A DNA stretch of 64,000 nucleotides, taken from Beaufortia kweichowensis. Its lineage: Eukaryota > Chordata > Actinopteri > Cypriniformes > Gastromyzontidae. Made by a program: the position numbers and the translations under genes. The DNA lies in the NCBI GenBank assembly GCA_019155185.1, contig CM032797.1:18314659-18378658 (forward strand). Reading direction: 5' to 3'. The notes beneath the pieces were generated by a model, which was given only the letters and a program-made list of their open reading frames with translations, did no database searches and was not told where the DNA came from. Positions 53,101-64,000 of this stretch are shown piece after piece. Each line of letters begins with the position of its first letter. The stretch's first letter is position 1.

Positions 53101-56100
53101 CAAAGAAAACTAAGTTTCACATTTTTATTTCTAAAATGTCTGGTTTTACTTGTAACATCTTTTTAACTGAGAGACAAGTGAAAACTTAATTTAACCTATA
53201 AAATAATTTTTTAGAAATATCAGTTTTCATTCATTAATCTAGACGTCCCACCTGAAAAAAAATATTTTGTAACTGTTTTTCAAAGAAAACTAAGTTTCAC
53301 ATTTTTATTTCTAAAATGTCTGGTTTACTTGTAACATCTTTTTAACTGAGAGACAAGTGAAAACTTAATTTACCCTATACATTTTTTTTTATAAATATCA
53401 GTTTTGATTCATTAATCTAGAGGTCCCTCCTGAAAAAAAAAAAATATTTTGTTACTGTTTTCAAAGAAAACTAAGTTTCACATTTTATTTCTAAAATGTC
53501 TGGTTTACTTGTAACATCTTTTTAACTGAGAGACAAGTGAAAACTTAATTTAACCTATAAATTTTTTTTTTTTAAAATATCAGTTTTCATTCATTAATCT
53601 AGACGTCCCACCTGAAAAAAAAATATTTTGTTACTGTTTTTCAAAGAAAACTAAATTTCACATTTTATTTCTAAAATGTCTGGTTTTACTTGTAACATCT
53701 TTTTAACTGAGAGACAAGTAAAAACTTAATTTAACCTATAAATTTTTTTTTTTAGACGCCCCATAAATATCAGTTTTCATTCATTAATCTAGACGTCCCA
53801 CCTGAAAAAAAAATATTTTGTTACTGTTTTTCAAAGAAAACTAAGTTTCACATTTTTATTTCTAAAATGTCTGGTTTTACTTGTAACATCTTTTTAACTG
53901 AGAGACAAGTAAAACTTAATTTAACCTATAAATTTTTTTTTTATAAATATCAGTTTTCATTCATTAATCTAGACGTCCCACCTGAAAAAAAAATATTTTT
54001 GTTACTGTTTTCAAAGAAAACTAAATTTCACATTTTTATTTCTAAAATGTCTGGTTTTACTTGTAACATCTTTTTAACTGAGAGACAAGTGAAAACTTAA
54101 TTTAACCTATAAATTTTTTTTTTATAAATATCAGTTTTCATTCATTAATCTAGACGTCCCACCTGAAAAAAAATATTTTGTTACTGTTTTTCAAAGAAAA
54201 ATAAGTTTCACATTTTTATTTCTAAAATGTCTGGTTTTACTTGTAACATCTTTTTAACTGAGAGACAAGTGAAAACTTAATTTAACCTATAAATTTTTTT
54301 TTATAAATATCAGTTTTCATTCATTAATCTAGACGTCCCACCTGAAAAAAAATATTTTGTTACTGTTTTTCAAAGAAAACTAAATTTCACATTTTTATTT
54401 CTAAAATGTCTGGTTTTACTTGTAACATCTTTTTAACTGAGAGACAAGTGAAAACTTAATTTAACCTATAAAATTTTTTTTTAGAAATATCAGTTTTCAT
54501 TCATTAATCTAGACGTCCCACCTGAAAAAAAATATTTTGTTACTGTTTTTCAAAGAAAACTAAGTTTCACATTTTTATTTCTAAAATGTCTGGTTTTACT
54601 TGTAACATCTTTTTATCTGAGAGATAAGTGAAAACTTAATTTAACCTATAAAATAATTTTTTATAAATATCAGTTTTCATTCATTAATCTAGACGTCCCA
54701 CCTGAAAAAAAATATTTTGTAACTGTTTTTCAAAGAAAACTAAGTTTCACATTTTTATTTCTAAAATGTCTGGTTTACTTGTAACATCTTTTTAACTGAG
54801 AGACAAGTGAAAACTTAATTTAACCTATACATTTTTTTTTTATAAATATCAGTTTTGATTCATTAATCTAGAGGTCCCTCCTGAAAAAAAATATTTTGTT
54901 ACTGTTTTTCAAAGAAAACTAAGTTTCACATTTTTATTTCTAAAATGTCTGGTTTACTTGTAACATCTTTTTAACTGAGAGACAAGTGAAAACTTAATTT
55001 AACCTATAAATTTTTTTTTTTTTATAAATATCAGTTTTCATTCATTAATCTAGACGTCCCACCTGAAAAAAAATATTTTGTTACTGTTTTTCAAAGAAAA
55101 CTAAGTTTCACATTTTTATTTCTAAAATGTCTGGTTTTACTTGTAACATCTTTTTAACTGAGAGACAAGTAAAAACTTAATTTAACCTATAAATTTTTTT
55201 TTTTATAAATATCAGTTTTCATTCATTAATCTAGACGTCCCACCTGAAAAAAAAAATTTTGTTACTGTTTTTCAAAGAAAACTAAATTTCACATTTTATT
55301 TCTAAAATGTCTGGTTTTACTTGTAACATCTTTTTTTTTAACTGAGAGACAAGTGAAAACTTAATTTAACCTATAAAATTTTTTTTTTATAAAACTATCA
55401 GTTTTCATTCATTAATCTAGACGTCCCACCTGAAAAAAAATATTTTGTTACTGTTTTTCAAAGAAAACTAAATTTCACATTTTATTTCTAAAATGTCTGG
55501 TTTTACTTGTAACATCTTTTTAACTGAGAGACAAGTGAAAACTTAATTTAACCTATAAATTTTTTTTTTTTATAAATATCAGTTTTCATTCATTAATCTA
55601 GACGTCCCACCTGAAAAAAAATATTTTGTTACTGTTTTTCAAAGAAAACTAAATTTCACATTTTTATTTCTAAAATGTCTGGTTTACTTGTAACATCTTT
55701 TTAACTGAGAGACAAGTGAAAACTTAATTTAACCTATAAAATAATTTTTTTATAAATATCAGTTTTCATTCATTAATCTAGACGTCCCACCTGAAAAAAA
55801 TATTTTGTTACTGTTTTCAAAGAAAACTAAGTTTCACATTTTTATTTCTAAAATGTCTGGTTTTACTTGTAACATCTTTTTAACTGAGAGACAAGTGAAA
55901 ACTTAATTTAACCTATAAATTATTTTTTTATAAATATTAGTTTTCATTCATTAATCTAGACGTCCCACCTGAAAAAAAATATTTTGTTACTGTTTTTCAA
56001 AGAAAACTAAGTTTCACATTTTTATTTCTAAAATGTCTGGTTTTACTTGTAACATCTTTTTAACTGAGAGACAAGTGAAAACTTAATTTAACCTATAAAA

Positions 56101-58849
56101 TAATTTTTTAGAAATATCAGTTTTCATTCATTAATCTAGAGGTCCCTCCTGAAAAAAAATATTTTGTTACTGTTTTTCAAAGAAAACTAAATTTCACATT
56201 TTTATTTCTAAAATGTCTGGTTTTACTTGTAACATCTTTTTAACTGAGAGACAAGTGAAAACTTAATTTAACCTATAAATTTTTTTTTTATAAATATCAG
56301 TTTTCATTCATTAATCTAGACGTCCCACCTGAAAAAAAATATTTTGTTACTGTTTTTCAAAGAAAACTAAATTTCACATTTTTATTTCTAAAATGTCTGG
56401 TTTTACTTGTAACATCTTTTTAACTGAGAGACAAGTGAAAACTTAATTTAACCTATAAAATAATTTTTTATAAATATCAGTTTTCATTCATTAATCTAGA
56501 CGTCCCACCTGAAAAAAAAAATTTTGTTACTGTTTTTCAAAGAAAACTAAGTTTCACATTTTTATTTCTAGAATGTCTGGTTTTACTTGTAACATCTTTT
56601 TAACTGAGAGACAAGTGAAAACTTAATTTAACCTATAAATTTTTTTTTTTATAAATATCAGTTTTCATTCATTAATCTAGACGTCCCACCTGAAAAAAAA
56701 TATTTTGTAACTGTTTTTCAAAGAAAACTAAGTTTCACATTTTATTTCTAAAATGTCTGGTTTACTTTGTAACATCTTTTTAACTGAGAGACAAGTGAAA
56801 ACTTAATTTAACCTATAAATTTTTTTTTTTTTTTATAAATATCAGTTTTCATTCATTAATCTAGACGTCCCACCTGAAAAAAAATATTTTGTAACTGTTT
56901 TTCAAAGAAAACTAAGTTTCACATTTTTATTTCTAAAATGTCTGGTTTACTTGTAACATCTTTTTAACTGAGAGACAAGTGAAAACTTAATTTAACCTAT
57001 AAAATAATTTTTTATAAATATCAGTTTTCATTCATTAATCTAGACGTCCCACCTGAAAAAAAAAAATTTGTTACTGTTTTTCAAAGAAAACTAAGTTTCA
57101 CATTTTTATTTCTAAAATGTCTGGTTTACTTGTAACATCTTTTTAACTGAGAGACAAGTGAAAACTTAATTTAACCTATAAATTTTTTTTTATAAATATC
57201 AGTTTTCATTCATTAATCTAGACGTCCCACCTGAAAAAAAATATTTTGTTACTGTTTTTCAAAGAAAACTAAGTTTCACATTTTTATTTCTAAAATGTCT
57301 GGTTTACTTGTAACATCTTTTTAACTGAGAGACAAGTGAAAACTTAATTTAACCTATAAAATTTTTTTTTTATAAATATCAGTTTTCATTCATTAATCTA
57401 GACGTCCCACCTGAAAAAAAAAATTTTGTTACTGTTTTTCAAAGAAAACTAAGTTTCACATTTTTATTTCTAAAATGTCTGGTTTTACTTGTAACATCTT
57501 TTTAACTGAGAGACAAGTGAAAACTTAATTTAACCTTTGAATTTTTTTTTTTATAAATATCAGTTTTCATTCATTAATCTAGACGTCCCACCTGAAAAAA
57601 AATATTTTGTTACTGTTTTTCAAAGAAAACTAAATTTCACATTTTTATTTCTAAAATGTCTGGTTTACTTGTAACATCTTTTTAACTGAGAGACAAGTGA
57701 AAACTTAATTTAACCTATACATTTTTTTTTTTATAAATATCAGTTTTCATTCATTAATCTAGACGTCCCATTTTTTTTTTTATACCTGAAAAAATATATT
57801 TTGTTACTGTTTTTCAAAGAAAACTAAGTTTCACATTTTATTTCTAAAATGTCTGGTTTTACTTGTAACATCTTTTTAACTGAGAGACAAGTGAAAACTT
57901 AATTTAACCTATAAAATTTTTTTTTTAACATCTTTTTATAAATATCAGTTTTCATTCATTAATCTAGACGTCCCACCTGAAAAAAAATATTTTGTTACTG
58001 TTTTTCAAAGAAAACTAAGTTTCACATTTTTATTTCTAAAATGTCTGGTTTTACTTGTAACATCTTTTTAACTGAGAGACAAGTGAAAACTTAATTTAAC
58101 CTATAAAATTTTTTTTTTTTTTTATAAATATCAGTTTTCATTCATTAATCTAGACGTCCCACCTGAAAAAAAATATTTTGTTACTGTTTTTCAAAGAAAA
58201 CTAAATTTCACATTTTTATTTCTAAAATGTCTGGTTTACTTGTAACATCTTTTTAACTGAGAGACAAGTGAAAACTTAATTTAACCTATAAATTTTTTTT
58301 TTTATAAATATCAGTTTTCATTCATTAATCTAGACGTCCCACCTGAAAAAAAATATTTTGTTACTGTTTTTCAAAGAAAACTAAGTTTCACATTTTTATT
58401 TCTAAAATGTCTGGTTTTACTTGTAACATCTTTTTAACTGAGAGACAAGTGAAAACTTAATTTAACCTATAAAATTTTTTTTTATAAATATCAGTTTTCA
58501 TTCATTAATCTAGACGTCCCACCTGAAAAAAAATATTTTGTTACTGTTTTTCAAAGAAAACTAAGTTTCACATTTTTATTTCTAAAATGTCTGGTTTTAC
58601 TTGTAACATCTTTTTAACTGAGAGACAAGTGAAAACTTAATTTAACCTATAAAATTTTTTTTATAAATATCAGTTTTCATTCATTAATCTAGACGTCCCA
58701 CCTGAAAAAATATTTTTGTTACTGTTTTTCAAAGAAAACTAAATTTCACATTTTTATTTCTAAAATGTCTGGTTTACTTGTAACATCTTTTTAACTGAGA
58801 GACAAGTGAAAACTTAATTTAACCTATAAAATAATTTTTTATAAATATC
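50145..58849 (+). repeat. AT-rich satellite array, about 48 tandem units of about 181 bp
   Basis: Head-to-tail copies of one unit, 8705 bp in all. Each unit runs: T-tract, ATAAATATCAGTTTTCATTC, TTAATCTAGACGTCCCACCTG, A-tract, ATTTTGTTACTG, TTTCAAAGAAAACTAA, TTTCACATTTTTATTTC, AAAATGTCTGG, ACTTGTAACATC, GAGAGACAAGTGAAAAC, TTAATTTAACCTATAAA. Units differ mostly in the length of the A- and T-tracts and at a few sites: AAG/AAA before TTTCAC, GTTACTG/GTAACTG, TATAAAT/TAGAAAT. Every unit has one TCTAGA site and, apart from variants, one CpG (GACGTC). The array begins and ends at the same unit position (TATAAATATC). No conserved reading frame spans units. The family is not one I can name. Confidence 0.97.
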
Positions 58850-60728
58850 CCATGAACCGGAACGTTCAAACTCAACCCAACAAGACTAGAGAAAAAGGAG
58901 CTTGTTGGTTATTTCTATTAACGTGTGTTATTATACTAACTCTGAATTGTATTTTCACATTTTCTATACAAATCAAATTCTACAACATAAATGTCCATTC
59001 TTAAACCAAAAGCAAAGCTATTTCTGCAGCTTTAACTGTTTCACGTCAAATTATTTTTTAAAACACTAGTAATTTGTGTACAGTATATATATAGTGAAGT
59101 ATGTAGTAAACACTGATGTTTCATTGTGATTTTCATGTCCAGTCTGAACTTCATAAATGTAATCAATAGATGGCAGTCAAGATTCAATAATATTTCTCCT
59201 GTCATTTCTTCTGTTTGTATATTTAGTTCAGGGAAACACAGAGTAAATCTCACACACAATAACAAGCCAACGTGAAATAAACACAATATCACTACAGTTC
59301 TGTCTATAAATCATAGTTTTTTTATATTTTTCTTTAAAGATGTCCCTTTATGCCATTGTGTTATGTAGATTTTCAAATAACTTCTTTCCCATGGTTTATA
59401 AACACAACTTAACAAAAGTAATAAATCATTCTACAGACCTCTGACTGGTGAATTAGTTGGTGACAAACTTGTAGAAATAGTTGAATATTCATATAGTTGA
59501 ATTTTCTTTTTAATCTTTAATGAGTATTTCAGGAGCAAAATAAACACACAGGAAGTTTAAAAATAAGGCCGTCAGCTCATGTTAATTATAATCTTACTCT
59601 CAATTTTAAAGAAGCTTCAAGACTCTATCCACTACTTCATAAAGGATCATACTGTAGAAACATTTTATTCCACTTCATAGACCTACAAAAAAAATCATTT
59701 CTAGTAAAAATATTCAATTTCCGCTTTATATTATTACCTGATAAATGATTGTTAACCCTACTGTTATTTTTCTCGTCTCTGATCCCAAACCTGCTCACCA
59801 ATAAACCACAGAAACAGTCACTGAGTCAGTTCTTCATTGTTTTAATAGGAAGCAAATGCTGCAGTAATCCACCGTCATCCTCATTAATAACAATCAAAAC
59901 CACTAAAAATGAAAATTAGAAACACGTCAGTATAAAAACACCCGCTCATGCCAAAACATGATACACGCCACAATCCATATCAGATACATTATTCACAAGC
60001 GCTTCTTTTGAAAAATAACGACATAGTGAAATTTTACAATAAAATCAATTCTCATGTGTCAATAACTGGCAGGTTAACATCGAGGAGACGCGTGCTGGCA
60101 CGATTTACTTCATATCCCATCATGCACTTGGTTTTAGCACTGCAGCACTGTCTGTGGACATGCACACATGCATATGAGTTACACATCATGAGCGCTTGTG
60201 CTTCAGCATGTGTGTGTGTGTGTTAAAGTGAATAAAGACGGGCAGGTGTCTAACGTCAAAGGCTCGTGTGAATTAACATTCAATGACTGTGTTACATTTG
60301 GTTTGAAAGCAAATCAAGTCTGCTGAGTTAAAAAAGATCGGATTTTTACATTGTTATCATTAGTGCTGAAGAGCGAGCGGGTTACGGTTTTGAACTCCAA
60401 AAAATAAAAATCCTCATTAATTACTTGCCATCATATTACTTACATATTACTTAAGTATTAAGTATTTCTTTTATAAAACACATAATACATCAGCTGACTT
60501 CTACACAAGATATTTATAATGCTTATATGTCAGTATTTTTTAAACTTAATATAAGAATATACTTTCAGTCGAGTTTGTATGTACTTTTCAGAAACAGTTG
60601 TAAACTAGTTAAAAATTTGAAGTTCTGTTAAACTTAAAAGTACATTTTAATAAATTGAAAAGTAGGTCAATTTAGTCTCAACAACTACTGAAATAGTCCA
60701 CGTACACTTTTATAAATGAAGCTGCTTT

Positions 60729-61056
60729 AAAAGATTCTTCACTGTGATGCCAGAAAAAACTATTTCTTGATTCCTTTTATAGTCTAAAGAACATGTTTCA
60801 CTAAAACAATGTAAAAAATGTTAAACCCCTTTCAAATTCTCTATTGACTTGTTTTTTTTTTTTGCATAAAAGTTTTTGTAAAATTAAGGAACAGACTGTT
60901 GCCAAAATTAATAATTGACAATTGTCCCAACTGAAAAATTAAGATGAAAAGATGTTCAAAATGTTTCAAACTTTTAACAGTAAAAGAATCTTTTGTGAAA
61001 CAGAAAAGTTTATGGAAAATGATTCTTCATCATGAAGCTCTTTGATTTTTAATAGT
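60729..61056. mobile_element. MITE-like palindromic element, second copy
   Basis: The left end has AGATTCTTCACTGTGATGCC and the right end has GATTCTTCATCATGAAGC, partly inverted relative to each other and related to the arms of the element at 7.41 kb. Diverged; no coding sequence. Confidence 0.45.
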
Positions 61057-63091
61057 GTAAAATATACTTGCACTAGAACTTACCATATAAAGTTAAACTA
61101 CTTAAACTTTGCTTAAGTTTACTTTTTTTACTTTTATACTTTTTTATAGCAGGGGAAGCTCCGAAATATAATTAAGTGTCAAAAGTGCTATTAAAAGTGT
61201 TATATGAAGCTTCAGCATGTAAATGAAAAGATTTTATTTACTAAACAAAAAAAACACATATCACTTTCATTTCTTTAGTTAAGTTAATGGTTTAAGGTAT
61301 ACATAATTACATGTAGTAAATACTAGTACTAGTACACTTGTTAGTGAACTGTAAGTGCATTTCAATACTAATTGATACTAAATTGGCCCACTCTTTAGTT
61401 TTTACACTTTTAGTCTTCAAAAGTATACTTTTATAATTAGTTTAAGTGTATCCGTAGTAAATGTTGAGTTTGTTAACAAACATAAGAAGTAGATAAAGGT
61501 TAGACTGAAAGTATACAAGCTTATGTTTTTAGTTTAAAAGTAGAATACTAATAGCACACTTGAATTCATTTGTTTTTTTTGTAGGAGAAGTCATAAAAGT
61601 GGGATTTTTGGGACTTGAAATAAAAGCTTTCAAGCCACATGGACAACCTTTATGACATCTCTATGATGCTTTTGGCCATTTTATAAGGTCTTATGGCTTA
61701 GAAAAAAGTAAATTGACAGAATGTTTATTATAGGTTGAACTAATGTTTATAGTGTTCATTGGAGTGCCACTGCGAGCTCGTTTCAGTTTCTGTTCATTGT
61801 ATTGCTCTAGAATCAGTACAGAATAATAAATACAGGGTCATTTATGTACATTATTACACAGAAAGAGATCCAGGACAAAAACAAAAACACTTTACCGCCC
61901 TTATGATGTAGATTAACTCTAGTCCTGAATGTAAGAAGGTGCTTTTTGGCATTTTATGTCTGTTGGATGGATCACAGAACACGTGATATTAAACACAAGA
62001 TTATTAAGTGTTTTTTGCTGTTGTTTTTCTTTCAATCTTCACTTGAATAAGAAAGTGTTTTGTCAGATTTTATCATGCAACACGTCATCAATTGTTTGTT
62101 TTCCCATCAATTCAGATGAATCCCTCATTCTGTATACTTTAACTTTTCTCCACTATCAATGTACGGTTGTCCAGCAAAGAACAGATTTAACATGTAGCTA
62201 CACAAACAAGAAAGCCCCATAATGCACAGCGCTATCAGCTGAAGTGGCACGTGAAATGGAGTCACAGTGTTTATAAGGCTTATTTTCATCATGCTGAAGA
62301 CAAAAGAACGACTGAAAACGCATCAAACATGCAGAAAGTGCAAAGAGCGTAAATGAATCAAGCCCCGGTGTGTTTTACAATTCACGAGTCTCTCTGTGAA
62401 ACACGTGTGATATGAGGTGATGATGATGATGATGTGAGTGTTTGTGGGTACTCAAGTACCTCAAGGCCGCAATGCATTGTAGTTTCATGAAGGGTTTCGT
62501 GTGACACAACACTGACACAATCTGTCGGCGACGTCACACAGAGAACATCAGAACGTCAAGTATTGCAGTAATTCTGGTAAGACATGAACAAGCATGACGT
62601 TAAGAAAAACACCTTCACGTCAGGTCAGAAAACACACAATTATAGACTTTTGGCTAGTATATATCATCAGGTCAAACATTATTCATCATTTCACTCGATG
62701 TGACCAGAGATGTTTTAGGACCTTGACGTTTGGCAAACAGTAACATTATCTCTGATTGGCTGATGAATCTGTTACACAGCAATCAGAGATGATGTGTAAC
62801 ACAATGAAAAAGCTGTGAATGTCAAACACAAACACACTTACAGTGTCTTCTGAGGACTGAAGACTCACTGAACGTGTGTTTGAGAATGAATAATAAAGTC
62901 AACATGAAACATTTACAACCTGTTTCACTCGCAGAACGACATCTTTAAATGTTCAATCATCAGAATATTGTGGAATTTTCTGCTTAATATTAATTATTTG
63001 AATTGTTTTTTGATATTATTGATATTGTGTATCTCAGTTAAGCATCATAGCAGGTGATGATGATGATTACAAATATAATCAATGTATACCG

Positions 63092-63130
63092 GGAATGACT
63101 TTGAATAAAAGCATCTGCCAAATGAATAAC
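63092..63130 (+). mobile_element. SINE 3'-tail fragment
   Basis: GAATGACTTTGAATAAAAGC followed by ATCTGCCAAATGAATAA is the conserved 3' tail of cyprinid SINE/LINE pairs, whose usual form is CTTTGGATAAAAGCGTCTGC. The tRNA-like head is absent, or too degraded to see. Confidence 0.7.
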
Positions 63131-63413
63131 TGAAAATGTATTAAATGAAAACTACGTGCCGTGGCTTTTTCTTTAAACAATAAACTATTCAATTTGATCA
63201 AAGATGAACCGACAGCCCTTGATGACATCAGGCAAAGGAAAGACATCATTAAAAAGTAAACAGTTAATGTCATGTTGACTTTCTCTCTCTCTGTCTGACA
63301 TCATTATATGCATTGCTTATGTCTAAGTGTTTTTCTTCATGGAAGGATGTTTATATGACCTTGTGTTTTCAGCGTGTGCTGTTTGACAGTTTCTTGAGCG
63401 TTTTCTCGGAGCT

Positions 63414-63939
63414 TTAGCTTCCTCTGCCCTCCTCTGCGGAACGCTGGTCAGATTTAAGTTTGACAAACTCTTTGGCCACCTCGTCATTGTTACGCTGGGA
63501 AAGGATTCGGAGAACGGTGAGACCCGTCTCGTCCATGTGAACGCGTTTCCCGAGCGGAAGCCAACATGCAGCGCTGCTCCGGGATGCCAAGTCCTTCAGC
63601 TGGAGGACGGTCATGCCGACGGTCCGATCCTCGCGAGCGAAACAATAATCCTTCACACAGACCTGCAGCTCGTAGCCCTCGGGACCCAACTCACTGCCCA
63701 GAACACTAGAGACAGACAGAGACAGAACCATCACGTGTTTGCATTCATCATTCTGAGAAATCTCCTTTAAGACACTTACAACTGAAAGGATTCGCTGAAT
63801 TTGGGCGACCAGCTGTTGTTCTTAGATTTAGTGGCAAATTTTCTCTTCTTGTCACTGAGATGAGGACCGATGATGTACACCTCCACAAAGGGTCGGAATA
63901 TACCCTGTGTCTGCCAGCGAAGATCATTGGCTGACACAA
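63414..63939 (-). CDS. unc13a: UNC13 (Munc13), C-terminal C2 domain exons (rest beyond window)
   Basis: Two coding exons on the minus strand: 63939-63780 and 63705-63414, with the stop TAA at 63416-63414. They join in phase as a split Phe codon. Munc13 proteins prime synaptic vesicles by opening syntaxin at the presynaptic membrane. The first exon reads VSANDLRWQTQGIFRPFVEV then IIGPHLSDKKRKFATKSKNN. The last has GPEGYELQVCVKDYCFARED, then CWLPLGKRVHMDETGLTVLR and ILSQRNNDEVAKEFVKLKS. This is the C-terminal C2C domain, the non-calcium-binding one that contacts the vesicle membrane. The end SDQRSAEEG is most like UNC13A as I recall it; UNC13B is the main alternative. Upstream exons lie beyond 64000. 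The gene converges on mex3d, with the satellite between them. Confidence 0.85.
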
Positions 63940-64000
63940 CTGTCAATCAAACACAAGCTGTCAATAAGAGTTCAGCATAGGTAGAAATTTCATCAGTTTT

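Larger units (their letters stand above)
58850..63413. other. Spacer and probable unc13 3' UTR
   Basis: AT-rich, with no gene I can support. Because unc13 ends at 63414 on the minus strand, much of this may be its 3' UTR. A minus-strand ATTAAA (TTTAAT at 59838-59843) is one possible end, but this is a guess. 60.44-61.56 kb is a region of repeated AGTATACTTT/AAAAGTA-type words, a common fish low-complexity repeat. GT run at 60206-60222; GATGATGAT at about 62418-62434. Confidence 0.5.

Noticed and set aside
53867..54100. Open frame of 77 codons in the satellite, repeating MSGFTCNIFLTERQVK
   Set aside because: It spans parts of two units only because tract lengths happen to keep frame there; most units have shifts or stops in the same place, so no protein is conserved.
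50145..58849. CRISPR array or similar spaced-repeat system
   Set aside because: Whole units repeat without unique spacers, in vertebrate nuclear DNA with split genes.

Overview
The window is vertebrate nuclear DNA, almost certainly from a ray-finned fish and probably a cyprinid or close relative. Genes are split by short GT-AG introns. The proteins read from the exons match vertebrate families closely. The repeats are typical of teleosts: Tc1-type inverted-repeat remnants, a tRNA-derived SINE with the cyprinid-type tail, and long CA and CT microsatellites. I assembled exons by hand from splice sites, reading phase and remembered family sequences; no alignment was run.

Layout. 1-3.05 kb: 3' part of pias4 (SUMO E3 ligase, + strand). 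3.3-7.1 kb: map2k2 (MEK2), complete, with a CpG-type promoter. 6.7-13.7 kb: gene-free, with microsatellites, a palindromic MITE-like element and two blocks that look like conserved non-coding DNA. 13.7-32 kb: tcf3 (E2A), complete, with both alternative bHLH exons (E12 then E47). 32-35 kb: intergenic, with MITE-type repeats. 35.0-36.6 kb: uqcr11, complete. 37.0-41.6 kb: mbd3, complete, with a SINE in intron 3. 41.9-49.4 kb: mex3d, complete, with a long 3' UTR. 50.145-58.849 kb: an 8.7 kb AT-rich satellite of about 48 head-to-tail units of about 181 bp. 58.85-63.4 kb: AT-rich DNA, probably the 3' UTR and flank of the last gene. 63.4-63.94 kb, minus strand: the last two coding exons of an unc13 gene (probably unc13a).

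The gene order tcf3-uqcr11-mbd3-mex3d, all in one direction, matches human 19p13.3. pias4-map2k2 are also near neighbours on human 19p13.3, and UNC13A lies further along 19p. The block is therefore ancient conserved linkage, not a functional operon. The products act in different places: SUMO ligation, MAP kinase signalling, E-protein transcription, respiratory complex III, NuRD chromatin, RNA binding, and synaptic vesicle priming.

The points most worth a second look are the satellite array with its inverted repeat in every unit and its duplicated multi-unit block; an MBD3 that keeps the two residues mammals lost for methyl-CpG binding; a 169 bp CT microsatellite serving as the polypyrimidine tract of a pias4 splice site; two NAGNAG acceptors in tcf3; and a CRE/CCAAT-bearing candidate second promoter inside the mex3d intron. 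I found no viral, bacterial or CRISPR-like system.
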